A stretch of 64,000 bases of DNA from Monomorium pharaonis (taxonomy: Eukaryota > Arthropoda > Insecta > Hymenoptera > Formicidae): the NCBI RefSeq assembly GCF_013373865.1, contig NC_050472.1, forward strand, positions 12,919,913 through 12,983,912, written 5' to 3'. The notes beneath the pieces were generated by a model. It saw only the letters and a program-made list of their open reading frames with translations. It ran no database searches and was not told the origin of the DNA. Position 1 is the first letter of the stretch. Each line of letters begins with the position of its first letter. Position numbers and translations under genes: made by a program. Shown one piece after another: positions 14,796-25,924 of this stretch.

Positions 14796-15184
14796 TCTCT
14801 CCCTCTCACATTCCCTCTCAAGTATTACGTACACAAATACAATAAATATTATCACTTTTAACAACATTTCCACATTTGTACTATTCTATTTCCATTTGGT
14901 GTAATTTAAATAAAATTTTAACAATAATTATTTCTTTATATTTTTATTATTAAACACGCTTGAAGAACAAAATTAGCGAAAATTATCACTAGACCGGCAA
15001 TAAATAATCAACACGATACTTTCTCTCTGAATGTCATATCGTGTTTAATGTTAAAAGTGTTAAAGAAATTGTTAAAATTTTATTTAAATTACACAAAATA
15101 GAAATAGAATAGTACGAACTGGAAATGTTGTTAAAAGTGATAATATTTATTGTATTTGTGTACGTAGTACTTGAGAGGGAAAGT

Positions 15185-15210
15185 GAGAGAGAGAGAGAGA
15201 GAGAGAGAGA
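15185..15210. repeat. (GA)n tract at the 3' end of LINE 2
   Basis: The mirror partner of the TC run at 14745 within the palindromic part of foldback 3. The minus-strand LINE 2 ends exactly here. Confidence 0.9.
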
Positions 15211-15384
15211 TATCTTTATTTGTTAAGCGCTCTAGGATCAAACCTCTCAAGCGCTGAGACATTATTACATAAAGTAATATAACATTGTTAAAAATTGTAT
15301 CAGACAAAGATAATAAAAGAAAAGAAAATTTATACAAAGAAAATACAGCAAAATTTAGAATTGCGTCGAACAAATACAGGAAGA

Positions 15385-17368
15385 AATTTATACAAAAAAT
15401 ACAACGCAGAGATAGTTCCAACATGCCATCCTGGCAGGGACCGGTAGTATTATCAACTTTGCGAACAAAGCAAATGGTCGTGCAGTTTCTTCTTGAAAAC
15501 TTCGAAGGAGCAAACCTCGGGTGGAATACTGTTCCAAAAAGCCGCCGCAATGCATGAAATCGATCGCTTGAAGAATTCGGTGCGACACTAGGGGACCGAC
15601 AGTTCCTCGTTCCGTGGCCTTGTAGCCTTTGTGGCATCCCTGCGCTCAAAATTCTGATAGAGGATGATTGGATATTTCAGTTGCAATATACTGTAGGTAA
15701 GGTAGCCGACAAGTACATACGTCTAGCCCTGACCTTGAGCCAACGCAGCGCACGGTAGTATTCCGAAACGTGCTCATCCCACTTCATTAGAAAAATGTAC
15801 CTGATACAGGCATTGAAGGCCCTTTGATCCTGATATAACCTTTGATCCTGCTCCCCTGTGGCATCCGTCAACAACGCACAGCAATAGTCCAGGTGAGGCT
15901 GAACAAGGGTAGTCACCAACCTATGCAGAGACCGCGGCATGAGTTTCCTGAACAGCTTCAGCTGATGCAGGGATGAATGTATTCTGGAGGAGATCTTCTT
16001 GGTGTGGTTGTTTCATGAGAGGGTGCAAGTGAGAGTGAGACCCAGATACACCACAGAGTCACAGTACGGTATCGAGGAGCCGCCCACCACCACATTCTGT
16101 AACTCATCGAGCTTGATGCTGTTCACGAATCTTACAGTGCCCATGATCATAGCCGATGTTTTCTTCGGATTAATTGATAGCCCGTTAACGGTCGCCCAGT
16201 GAATTATTCTCTCAACATCAGCATTCATTACGCAAACGGTCTCATGCAAATCGCCAGGCTTGACGTGACAATAGATGAGCAAATCGTCTGCATAAAAGTT
16301 ATATTTGCAACTCTGAAGCGTGTTGCAAAAATCATTCAAATAAAGAGTGAAGAGCAGTGGCCCCAGAACCGAGCCTTGAGAAACCCCCCGCTGACAAACA
16401 TCTTGGGCGAGGTCTCACCAGAGACCGGATCACGGACTGATTGACTCCTAAGATTTAAGTAGGCGCATATCCAGTGCAAGACAACACGAAAAATTCAACT
16501 TTCGCAGCTTTTCTATAAGCAGATAATGATCAACACAATCGAAAGCCTTAGTGAAGTCAAAGAATACTGCAATCGTGATCATTCTCTCGTCCGCCGCGCG
16601 CCTGACATCATCAAGAACCCTAATCAGCGCTGTCTAGGTTGAGAGACCCTTCTTATAAGCTGATTGATAAGGGTCCAACAGGTCGTGTTTATTTAAGAAA
16701 TGATTAATCTGCTCGGCCGCAATGCACTCGATGATCTTAGAGACTGAACACAATATAGAAATGGGTCGATAATGACCGAGTTCCGATGGGCACTTGACCT
16801 TCGGCAGCGGGCATACAAGAGCCGATTTCCAGAGCTGCGGATAAACCCCATTGGCAAAACTGAAATTATAAACATGCGTCAGAACTGGTAAGATACCAGG
16901 AAGCGCTCTCACAATAAGGCTTCGGGGGAGACCGTCACATCCAGTTGCGTTTGACTTGTTTTTATACAGGGCCTTACGTATATCCTGCGGCGAGATGTCC
17001 TTTTAGTAAAATTTATTATCGCAGTACAATTCCTCTCCAAGGTACACAGCATCGGGAGGCCCCAGCCAAGGAGACTTCGCAGAGGCAGAAAAAAATTTAT
17101 TCAGCTCTTTGGTGGAGAAAAAGAGCCCCTTACTCTCAGTTTTCTGCCCGATCAATCCGAGGTACCTCAACTTCCTCCAAATCAGATTAGGTTCCCGAAG
17201 ATTACCGAAAGTATCTCGATAATACTCACGCTTAGCTGCGTCAACTATGGTTTTCACCTCGTTTCTGAGAGTCCTGAAGATAGCATAACCAGCATCCGAC
17301 TTGTTTTTCCTCCATCTTCTTCTTGCTAGATTCCTCTCCCTCATTTTGCTCTTAATAGTACTCGTCAA
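15385..17368 (-). pseudogene. LINE 2 reverse transcriptase and C-terminal region
   Basis: Blocks in order: an RRWRKNKSDAGYAIFRTLRNE linker segment (17368-17003), then LPKVKCPSELGHYRPISIL (16912-16634), a short region with a frameshift carrying QGSVLGPLLFTLYLNDF at about 16340-16400, FYADDLLIY (catalytic DD near 16300), GLSINPKKT, and a C-terminal RVxAL-type segment at 15940-15677. Frameshifts separate at least four pieces. In active elements it copies the RNA at the nicked target. Confidence 0.85.
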
Positions 17369-17534
17369 CCAGGGGACAGGCGGGTGTTTGGGTTGAATTT
17401 GTGTAAACAGAGCATGTCTATCATAACAATTCAGTAGCAGCCTGTTGAATATTTCAACCTTTGAGTCGATGTTGTCGGCGCGATATAAAGAGTCCCAAGC
17501 AGAAGAGTCAAGGTCATTTAAAAAATTGTCAAGG

Positions 17535-18341
17535 TTAAAGGAGGAAATCTCTGACTCTCTTAGTGCTCACAACATGCCATTCAATCTTGGTTTTATACGT
17601 GACCTCTATTAAATCGTGCGCAGAGAGGAAGCTGACATCCTTCTGACAGAAAGACATGAGTCTATCCTCATCATCGATGATGCACAAGTCCAATAGTATG
17701 GATAATATACGAGTATGGTGTGTCGGGCCATAAGGCACCAGATATAGCTGAGTAGAAGCAATAAATGACCGAATCTGTTTCGAATCATATGTGTTGGAAC
17801 CTACATCAGCGTTGAGATCACCGAAGATGACTGAATGTTTGTAAGAAGCAGAGAGCTCGGTGAAAGTGTCCAAGAATTCTGAAAGATAACCGCAGTGCCG
17901 TGATCGATATACTGCGGCGATGAGCAACTTCAAGCGGTCAGCCGATACTTCAACCATAAGGTACTCAGCTCGACAGCAATATTCATCCTCAGATTGGTGC
18001 AGGATCTTGGCTCGAAAGGAACAGGATATGTACATTGCTGCACCACCACCCCCTCTGCCAATCCTGTCCCTCCTCAATAAGTAGTAGCCCGGGAGAGTGA
18101 CTAATCGATCTGAGAGAGACGGCTTAAGCCAGGTCTCCGAGAGACAGATTATGTAATAGCCTAAGGAGGCAAAAAAGGAGCGAAATTCATCGGTATGCGC
18201 TAGCAGCGACTGACAATTAACGTGGCACATTCGCAGATTTTCCAAACCCTCAGTGTTCAGGTCTCTAACCATAGTTAGTACTGTTAACTTTATCTGTAAT
18301 TTTTTTTTCAAAATTGGACATCTCTTGCTGTCTGTAACCAA
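17535..18341 (-). CDS. LINE 2 apurinic-type endonuclease domain
   Basis: An open frame of 268 codons. The fold's markers are visible in order: HVNCQSL (first strand), CLSETWLKP (catalytic glutamate), a glycine-rich loop before AAMYIS, AAVYRS, FGDLNADVG (the GDxN motif), and SAHDLIEV (the SDH/HDL motif near the C terminus). This domain nicks the target strand to prime reverse transcription. It precedes the reverse transcriptase in the same orientation, but no single frame joins them, so the element is dead despite this long intact exon-like frame. Confidence 0.85.
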   Translation of the reverse strand: MVTDSKRCPILKKKLQIKLTVLTMVRDLNTEGLENLRMCHVNCQSLLAHTDEFRSFFASLGYYIICLSETWLKPSLSDRLVTLPGYYLLRRDRIGRGGGGAAMYISCSFRAKILHQSEDEYCCRAEYLMVEVSADRLKLLIAAVYRSRHCGYLSEFLDTFTELSASYKHSVIFGDLNADVGSNTYDSKQIRSFIASTQLYLVPYGPTHHTRILSILLDLCIIDDEDRLMSFCQKDVSFLSAHDLIEVTYKTKIEWHVVSTKRVRDFLL

Positions 18342-18534
18342 ATGAGGAAAAGCTCCAAAATCTGCTGTCCCGCGCCCGCAGTTGCCATAGTGGGAGATTC
18401 ACTTCTCCTATCACAGTCCTTTGTTTCATGGATATCCGCACAATGCCCGCAGCGTGGGGAAGATTTACAATTTTTAGAGAAATGATCAAAAGAAAGACAT
18501 TTATAGCACTGAATGACTCTTATGTAGTCATGTG
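18308..18534 (-). pseudogene. LINE 2 ORF1 tail with CCHC zinc knuckle
   Basis: The minus strand encodes CYKCLSFDHFSKNC followed by CGHCADIHETKDC, two knuckles of the type found at the C terminus of LINE nucleic-acid-binding ORF1 proteins. Upstream codons (above 18534) come from array A repeats and are not ancestral. The ORF1 product in active relatives coats the RNA and delivers it to the target. Confidence 0.75.
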
Positions 18535-18640
18535 TGCATCTGGTTCGTGCGCATTTGGTCTGTGCGCATTTGGTCTGTGTCCGTTTCACTCAGCAGTGTC
18601 CGTTTATTATTGTGCGCATCTGGAACGCTCCCGTCTGGCA
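18535..18640. repeat. Array A: internally deleted copy of the array-C type
   Basis: Contains GTGCGCATTTGGTCT twice, GTGTCCGTTTCACTCAGCAG, GTGTCCGTTTATTATT and ends GTGCGCATCTGGAACGCTCCC. This order and the terminus match the right end of array C (26440-26505). Only about 100 bp remain, with no core or second arm. It overwrites the start of the LINE 2 ORF1. Confidence 0.75.
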
Positions 18641-18980
18641 CGATAAAGAACTATTTATCTTTTAAACCCAAAGGGAAGATAACCTACGCGTTGAATCGCA
18701 TTCCTTCGATAAAATTAAAGGAATGTGGGAGAAAACAGAGAAACTTTCGGCTCAACGTATGATTGGTCAAAAAGAAAAAACTATTTCTCCAATTAGAAAA
18801 CTAATTCACCCACCACATAATCCTGAAAAAGAGTCCTACCAATCAGAATATTTGAACCATTTACATTTGGATCCTCCCTCTATAAGACTCTGTATATATA
18901 AAACCAAATTTTGAAGAAATTTTGCAGTAGTGTTTTTTCACCCCAGTTAGTAGTCAGTAATTAGTAACGGGAGAGGTTCA
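18641..18980. other. Unassigned segment with TATA-like box between arrays A and B
   Basis: Moderately AT-rich; no protein family recognised. A TATATATAAAA stretch near 18893-18903 is followed about 30 bp later by TTGCAGTAGTG, which would suit an LTR promoter and start region. I found no partner LTR in the window. Confidence 0.3.
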
Positions 18981-19857
18981 ATGGCGCACAGTACAATTGG
19001 ACACGTTGCAATTGCCCACCGTGCTATTAGACACGAAACATTGCGCACCGTTCAATTGCGCACCATTCAATTAGACACAGTTCGATTGGACACCGTTCGA
19101 TTGGACACAGTTCGATTGGACACCGTTCGATTGGACATAGTTCGATTGGACACGGTTCGATTGGACACAGTTCGATTGGACACGGTTTGATTGCGCACCG
19201 TTCGATTGGACACAGTTCAATTGCGCACCGTTCAGTGGCACACCATTCAATTGCGCACTGTTCAATTGCACACCGTTCAATTGCGTACAGTTCAATTGCA
19301 CACCGTTCAATCAAACACATATTAAATATTCGTACATTATGGTTGCGCTTGCAATGTGTACATAGGTTAGCGACTTGGACGGGGTCCAAGCCGAAGGCCC
19401 CCCTTGCACCACCCCCCCCGTGTGTGTGTGTGTGTGTGTGTGTGTAAAGCATTTACTGCACCACATAGGTTTGCGACTTAAATGGTGTGCAATTGAACGA
19501 TGCGCAATTGAACGGTGTGCAATTGGACAGTGCGCAATTGAACGGTGTGCAATTGAACGGTGTGCAACTGAACAGTGCGCCACTGAACGGTGCGCAATCG
19601 AACGGTGCGCCACTGAACGGTGCGCAATCGAACGGTGCGCAATCGAACGGTGCGCAACCGAACGATGCGCAATCGAACTGCGTCCAATCGAACTGTGTCC
19701 AATCGAACTGTGTTCAATCGAACTGTGTCTAATCGAACGGTGTCCAATCGAATTGTGTCCAAACGAACTGTGCGCAATTGAACAGTGCGCAATTGAACGG
19801 GGTGCAATATTTCGTGTCTAATAGCACAGTGGGCAATTGCAACGTGTCCAATTGTAC
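18981..19857. mobile_element. Array B: palindromic foldback array, 15-bp units
   Basis: The left arm (to about 19318) is a strict 15-bp tandem repeat of ATTG-NN-CAC-NGTTC-R; the right arm (about 19481-19857) is its reverse complement. NN is mostly GA, CG or CA. The order of variants is mirrored: outer CG units, a block of GA units, then CG and CA units nearest the core. The two ends share about 60 bp beginning AGTACAATTGGACACGTTGC, including a rare GTGCTATTAGACACGAAA variant. The core is 19362-19480. Repeat-derived open frames on both strands are not genes. Confidence 0.85.
19362..19480. repeat. Array B core: G-run/hairpin/(GT)n
   Basis: Starts CATAGGTTAGCGACTTGGAC, passes a GGGG run, a CCGAAGG-centred GC hairpin, a C-rich run and (GT)n, then AAAGCATTTACTGCACCAC and CATAGGTTTGCGACT. 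The near-identical CATAGGTT(A/T)GCGACT at each end makes it look like a unit bounded by direct repeats. Arrays C, F and G carry the same core; D and E carry shortened forms. Confidence 0.85.
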
Positions 19858-21235
19858 TGAATTAATGAAAATAAGAATCGTATATTGAAAACGGAGATAT
19901 CGATAATTCTATCTGACATATATGTAATGGTCGTTCGACATTTCGTTATTGCACGGCTGTCGCATACTTGACTTGACATTTACACGTATCGAATACTACA
20001 CTCTATAGGCTACACACAAAAGTTAAGAATATAACACGCTACTTTAACAATAGACGGGATAGGCTTTGACGAATTGCGCGTCTTTCTCGTAGGTATTCTC
20101 TCCTACGGAAGCTCGCCTCGGTAACGCGTACATAGCTCGCACTCTCGGTATGCGGCAAGTGAATCCCGGTGATAATAATCTACACACTATCCCGTCGCGA
20201 GACTTTATTTCTTATACATAGATCGACTGTTGGCTCGACATACTTCCTGAGGGAGGAGACACTAGGCGAAATTGTTATTAATCGCTACGAGACGGAGATC
20301 GACACGGCCCTGCTACGCGGTGATTCTACTCTCGGTATTCCGATTGCAATTTACCCACCGAACGCTCGGTAGGGTAATTAAGTCTTATGAAATGCCGGGC
20401 CGGCCGTCTCCGCCCTTACCGCGTGATCGAAGTGGTGGCCTTACAGCTGTTGGCGTTGTCGAGGATCGTGGAACCGCTCTCTCTGTTGTCTCGCCGAACA
20501 GTGACGAACCGTGAGCGGTCGGGGGCGCCGCGGACAAGCGGCCCGCGCATCGATCGCGCTTCTATCCGCGCACACTGATCGTTAGTCGATGGGGGATCCT
20601 CTGCCAGTCCTATAGGGTCCCAACGTCCGAGGGCGCCTCTGTTCGTGACGCCGCGCGATTTGAAGGCCGCGGATTGCACGCCTCGATGTTCTTCGCCGTA
20701 TCGGCTGCTGCTGGATCGGCTCGGGGTTGATCAGGCCCCGTCCGGCTTATTCCTCGAGGCCGTGACTACCGCTCCGGCTGGGGCTTCCCCCACCCTGGTC
20801 GTCGGGTGTAAGGACGCACGCTCTCTTCCCGGCGTCGTCTCAGGCTGCGCCGGACTGCTGCTTCTCTCTCTACAATAGAGTATAACGGCAGTGTTTGTCC
20901 CATGACTTTTCTTACGTACCTCGGTACTTTACGCAATTACTTGCCCTGGCTCGCTGTCTTCCGGCTGTCCGGGGCCCCGCCGCTCGTTTGTCCATACTTC
21001 TTGCTGACAGTCCCTCGTCGGCTGCTCCAATAATCACAAATGAAAATTGTGGCACACCACTTCTCCCGCGGATCGCGTCTTCCGCTTGGCGGATACCTAA
21101 GTCTTACGAACTAAGAAAAACTATTACTCAGAAAAGGGGAGGCCGCTCTCCCTCTCGGGGTAATGAGCGGCCCCAAATGACCTTTCCCGGTCGGGCCATC
21201 CGGCCCTTGTGACTGACGAAAAACGTCACGTCACA
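19858..21235. mobile_element. LTR copy A (ACGTCACA-ended family), 5' part missing
   Basis: From GAATTAATGAAAATAAG onward this matches LTR copy B (50615-52205) through to the shared ending AACGTCACGTCACA. The first 250 bp or so seen in copy B are absent, replaced by array B. The right end runs directly into the interior of a BEL/Pao gag, with no primer-binding site, so it is an insertion or a deletion junction rather than that element's own 5' LTR boundary. Arginine/proline-rich open frames in this GC-rich LTR are not conserved between copies. Confidence 0.7.
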
Positions 21236-22005
21236 GCAGAAAAAATGCATTATTTAAAGACATGCGTTATTGAAGAAGCATCACGCTTAATTTCTAATCT
21301 TCCTGCAAAATTTCATTATTGCATGGGATCTTTTGTTATCAACGTACGAAAACAAGCGATTTTTGATATCCGCTCAAATAAACCGAATCTACGACATAAA
21401 GCCGTTGAAAGTCAAGCGCGCTCAAGGATTAAGAAATCTTCAAACGACCACGTTGGAATCTATCGGTGCTCTTCGTGCGCTAGAATGCACTGTGGAACAA
21501 TGGGATCCATTAATTTTACAATATCTCGTAAAATTGCTCGACTCGCAATCTCGCGAAATGTGGGAAATGAAGCTCGGATCATTAACGACATACCCGACCT
21601 CAGAATTCAACGAGTTTTTTATTGAAAGGATATGAGCATTGGAAAATATCAGCTTGGTCCCTTCAACTTCCGGATTGAGTAAAGGACATTCTACAAATTC
21701 TTACGAAAAATCCCGCTCTAAGATTGCGGCTTATGTCGCTACTTCTTTCCATGCAAATGCCGGGAAATGTCCACTGTGTGAATCTGCGCACTATTTGGCG
21801 AAATGCGAGCGTTACCAAGCAAAGACCGCCCAGCAACGACAAGACTTGATCTCGAAACATCGAAGGTGTTTCAATTGCCTCGACGCTCACGTTGCAAGCA
21901 AATGTAGCTCAAACAAACGATGCTTGAAATGTGCAAAGAAGCACCATACAACTATACACCAGAACGAAAACGTTTCTGCAAAATCTTACGTCAATCAAAG
22001 GATGT
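21236..22005 (+). pseudogene. BEL/Pao gag remnant
   Basis: It begins inside gag at a KTCVIEEASRLISNLP block, shifts frame near 21315, and continues with a YENKRFLISAQ..IGALRALECT..WDPLIL stretch typical of BEL gag. A second frame from 21639 carries two zinc knuckles, CPLCESAHYLAKC and CFNCLDAHVASKC, then a CLKCAKKHHTTIH segment. The N-terminal third is missing and there are at least two frame changes. Gag forms the particle and binds RNA in active relatives. Confidence 0.85.
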
Positions 22006-22079
22006 AACTGAGAGGCCCCAGGAGACAAAGCCGTCATCAGAATGACAATTAAAGGCATGCATTCATCAAGTCCGACAAG

Positions 22080-22667
22080 CACCTTTTCCTCGACGACTCA
22101 CATTACCTGCCACAAGCAGAACTTTACTTCAGAAGGATGACGATGGCTTCCACGCGGTACGCCTACTAATCGATCAAGGATCTGAATTAACTTTCATTTC
22201 GGAAGATTTGGTACAACGTGCGAATGTCAAGCGGTCAGCGGCATCCATACCGCTTATCGGAATTGGTGGCAAGTTCTGCGGTCACACCAAGGGAGTTGTC
22301 TCCTTGCAACTTTACTCTATTCACGATAGTACTTCAAGGTGTACTGTTAACGCATACGTGCTGCCTAGGTTAACAACCAAATTGCCAGCCTACGACTCAA
22401 AATCGCAATCATGGTCGCACATTGATGGCCTGCAATTAACGGACCCGGACTTTGCTTCGTCAGGTTTTATCCACATCATAATCGGCTCAGATAACTTACG
22501 GTGCAGTGATATTGCCTCGCTTGGTTCAAGGAGAACTGCTCACACAAAAGACAATCTTCAGCTGGGTGCTCTCTGGAATAATCTCAACTCTGGACAACCA
22601 TTAGCCGTGCAATCATATCACTGCACCCCAGACTACAAACTGAAAGAACTCATCGCTCGATTCTGAA
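22080..22667 (+). pseudogene. BEL/Pao protease region
   Basis: After a frameshift from gag, the plus strand near 22165-22205 encodes LLIDQGSELTFIS, the DxGS-type aspartic protease active site in its common BEL form (DQGSE). The following open frame (22208-22666) carries SIPLIGIGGK and continues into the protease-RT linker with an HIIIGSDNL block. It ends at a stop at 22667. Confidence 0.8.
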
Positions 22668-22879
22668 CGCAAGAAGAAGTTTCCGCTCCGGAATCTCCAA
22701 ACTCAACGAAGATGAAAAAGAATGCGAGCAGCATTTTCGGTCCTCTCACAGTAGGGACGCCACAAAGAGATATGTCGTTTGGCTTTCATTAAAATCGGAC
22801 CCCAAACTCTTGGGAGAGTGAAGAATAACAGCGCTCAATACCCTGAATCGATTAGCAAGAAAATTCAAGTTTAATCCTG

Positions 22880-23740
22880 TATGAAAAACAATATTCTGAT
22901 TTCATCGCAGAATATAAACGCATGGGGCACATGGTAGCAGCGATCAACATTGAAGAATCCTCCTCTCCGGTATTCTATTTACCACATCATGGAGTTCTCC
23001 GAGAATCCAGCAGCACCACGAAGTTAAGAGTGGTATTTAATGGTTCTAATCAATCGAGTAGCGGTCTCTCTATCAACTCAATCTTGCACGCAGGTGCTAA
23101 GCTACAAACAGACATAGCAGAAGTTTTACTATGGTCGAGAACTCAGCGAATTCTATTTGTAACAAATATAGTAAAAATGTACCGACAGATTGCAGTTCAT
23201 CGTGACGATTGGGATCTTCAGAGAATACTATGGTACGAGAAAATCGCCCAGTCGATTACCGGCTTACAACCGTAACCTACGGACTTAGTTGCGCTCCCTT
23301 TCTCGCTCTACATACGATCCAGCAGCTGGTGGAGGATGAAGGCAGTTGCCTCCCAAAAGAGATAGTACCCTTAACGAAAGAGAAGTACGTGGACGACATC
23401 TTCGGAGGAGCGGAATCAATCACAGAAGCGAAAGAAATTGTACGTCAATTGACACAACTATGCCAAGCCGGTCAGTTCCCGCTGCAAAAATGGAACAGCA
23501 ATTATCCAGAAGTTTTACCGAAAACTAACAACAAACCTGTACCGGTGGTGGAGTTCGAGCCTACCTTGTGCAAAATCTTTGGCCTTATCTGGAAACTAGA
23601 GACGAACACATTCCATTTTCTAGCTACACCAACACCCAACTCAATCACGCCAACCAAGAGAGTAATTTCTTCGGAAATAGCTAAACTGTACGATCCACTG
23701 GGACTAATTTCACCTATTTTAGTTTGAGCTAAGATCATTA
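22880..23740 (+). pseudogene. BEL/Pao reverse transcriptase
   Basis: Two overlapping frames: 22922-23275 with VFYLPHHGV and LRVVFNGSNQSSSGLSIN, then 23209-23727 with TYGLSCAPFLALHTI and the catalytic KYVDDIFGG motif (near 23385). The thumb includes KWNSNYPEVL and ends with LYDPLGLISPI, a BEL hallmark. One frameshift near 23270 breaks it. Confidence 0.88.
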
Positions 23741-23859
23741 TTCAAGAAACCTGGTTAATTAAGACAGGATGGGACAATTCTCTTCCATCTGAATTGCAAC
23801 AACGGTAAAACAACTTTCGACTTCATTTACAGCAGCTTTATCAACTATCTATACCTCGT

Positions 23860-24640
23860 TGGATAGGCGACATGCGTGCCAATGCATCAGTTAAAGTGCA
23901 CGGATTCTCTGACGCTTCGCAGTTAGCATTGGCCGCTGTAGTTTATGTGAGAGTCTATACTGAAGATGGAAACATTACAACACGCCTAGTGCGCTCAAAA
24001 ACCAAGATTGCCCCGATCAAGCGACTCTCCATTCCACGCCTAGAACTCAACGCCGTCCTGATCCTAGCGTGATTATTAACAAGTACAATGCCAGCAATTG
24101 AATGGGAACGCTCTTCAAAAACCTGTTGGACAGATTTTGCTGTGACCTTAACTTGGATGAACGGTCACCCAAGACGTAGGAAGGACTACGTCCAAAACCG
24201 CGTGACTGCCATCCACGAAACTCAGCCAAACGTAACGTGGCGATTTGTGCCCAGCAAAGAGAATACTGCGGATTGCGCTACGAGAGGCCTGACGCCACAA
24301 GCTCTCTCCAACCACGAATTGTGATGGGAAGGTCTTAGATGGCTTGCCATCTTCCTGGCCATCGATCGGAAGCAAGCCCGCTCACGACATCGACCTAGAG
24401 GAAAGTCCGACCAATACATTGGTTGCCGCCGTTCAACGCGTTGCTCATTGGAAACTGCTCAAAATGTATTCTTCTTTTCAGAAATTGATACGCATCACCA
24501 CTACCTGTAAGAGAGCTATTTCCTGCCTACGGAAGAAACCGCACTCGTCGCCGCTTCAACATCCGCTGATATTTGCCGAATTGGAGCAGAGTCGCAAATT
24601 TTGGATACGCCTAACAAAGTTAAAAAAGATATGTTAAGTA
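23860..24640 (+). pseudogene. BEL/Pao RNase H and pre-integrase remnant, 3' truncated
   Basis: The first part has VHGFSDASQLALAAVVYVR (RNase H-like), then RLSIPRLELNAVLIL. After a stop, 24088-24324 has a FVPSKENTADCATRGL block, the end of RNase H. The final frame to 24637 matches the pre-integrase linker (HPLIFAELEQSRKFWI). The integrase catalytic core and 3' LTR are absent; AT-rich DNA follows. Confidence 0.8.
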
Positions 24641-25916
24641 TATAAACGCATTCAAAAATGGTTCTATTCACAAATTATTTGAAAAATGGGAATATAAGTA
24701 ATAACATATAATAAAGCAGAAACTGACAGATAGTAAAGCAATATCCGAGTCACATTAATTACTTTCTTGTATATATATTTATCAATATCAATAACATAGA
24801 GCCTTGGAAATTCAGAAAAAATACGAGCCGGGCACGCCAAGTTTTTACTTCACTATAATCTCGTTGGTTGATTTTAATCATTTAATCATTTAATCATCAA
24901 GCCCGTTTAAGCAATTTTTAAATAGATATTTAATAAATTTCTTTGTCTTTTAAAATATACTTGCCTAACTGTATTGATCTCAAATTTATTTTGGAAAGCA
25001 CGCATTTATGTACTTGGCGTATTTTTTTTACCTTTTAAGATTTTTTTATGAGATTTCACTCCTTTTTGTAAAAATTAAAGAATTACTTTTTTTTTTAATT
25101 ACATTAAGTTTCATTATACATACTTTTAAATATGTTAATTTGATATGTATGTATGTATATATGTATATATTTTCCATAATTTATTTGATTTTATTTGTTC
25201 TGCAAAAAATATAAATGCATTTTTAGCATTTTGAGGCCAATTGCATTTCTTTATACTTAAATCATTTATTAACACTCATTTTGCGCTTTTAGTACATATC
25301 ATGTACATATAATGTACATCGATTATACTTTGATTGTGATGAAAGATTGTACTAATAATTTTATATTTATTTGCATTGAGAGATAAAGTTAAGTAGAAAT
25401 TATAAAATTGTTCGTTTTGTCCCTTTTTCCTTTCTTTCATTTTCTCGCACTTCTCTTTTTCATTTTTTCTTTCCTTTTCTCGTTTCTCTTTCACCATCTT
25501 TTTATTCTCTCTATTATACATATATTATATATCTATAATTGTAATTATAACTTGAATATTCAGAAGCTTGTAATTTTATTAATTTTTAATATTTTATTAT
25601 TGATATTTTATTATTAATATTTTTGACATTTACATATATATCATTTATTTGTTTATATTATATATTTATTTTATTTTTGTTAACTTATTAGACTTTTTTC
25701 GCGTACCAATATTCACTATTTGCATTATAAAATAATTTTTTATATATTTTGGTTTTATAAAATTGTATGTAGGCACATTGTGAAGCCCCTTGAACGACAA
25801 ACTGGCTTTGCGTGTGTGTGTACATGAGAATAAGAAAAATAATCCAAGTGAGCTTTTTCGCGCAAAAGATTACGAGATCTCACAAATGAGTGTACCAATT
25901 TTACTCGGAGTGGTCG
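24641..25916. other. AT-rich unassigned DNA
   Basis: No coding family, tRNA or element ends seen. There are simple TATG/TA-rich tracts near 25140-25170 and a pyrimidine-rich stretch at 25405-25510 whose serine/phenylalanine open frames are compositional. Confidence 0.5.
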
Positions 25917-25924
25917 CAATCGAA

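Larger units (their letters stand above)
9366..15210. mobile_element. Foldback element 3, interrupted by a solo LTR/piggyBac and a LINE
   Basis: It starts CAGGGTGTCCCAAAGCAC after a TATA stretch and closely follows the left arm of element 2, including the GC-rich block at 9492-9734. The left arm is continuous to 10495, is cut by a TGTTGC-ended LTR (10500-13120), resumes at 13121-13225, and enters a (TC)n tract. A LINE lies between two (TC)n tracts, after which the element continues at about 14795. From 14795 to 15190 it is an internal palindrome whose halves meet near 14990. No right terminus was found; it has been lost, and a second LINE starts at 15211. Confidence 0.7.
15211..18534 (-). mobile_element. 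LINE 2: non-LTR retrotransposon, minus strand, 5' part of ORF1 missing
   Basis: In transcription order from 18534: the end of ORF1 with a zinc knuckle, the endonuclease (18341-17535), a linker, then reverse transcriptase (about 17368-16013) and a C-terminal region to about 15385. The 3' end is an AAATAAAG-containing tail that stops at the (GA)n tract. Near 18535 the 5' side is cut by repeat array A. The protein blocks resemble the CR1/Jockey group; I cannot choose the clade by eye. Confidence 0.85.

Noticed and set aside
18981..19857. Long open frames on both strands through array B (and likewise arrays C, F, G, H)
   Set aside because: They translate the repeat unit in several frames at once, on both strands, with matching stops only by chance. 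No start context or family similarity.
20400..21212. GC-rich frames in LTR copy A
   Set aside because: Not preserved in LTR copies B or C at equivalent positions.
19858..24640. Intact BEL element with LTR copy A as its own 5' LTR
   Set aside because: The LTR abuts the interior of gag with no primer-binding site or gag start, and the 3' LTR and integrase are missing.
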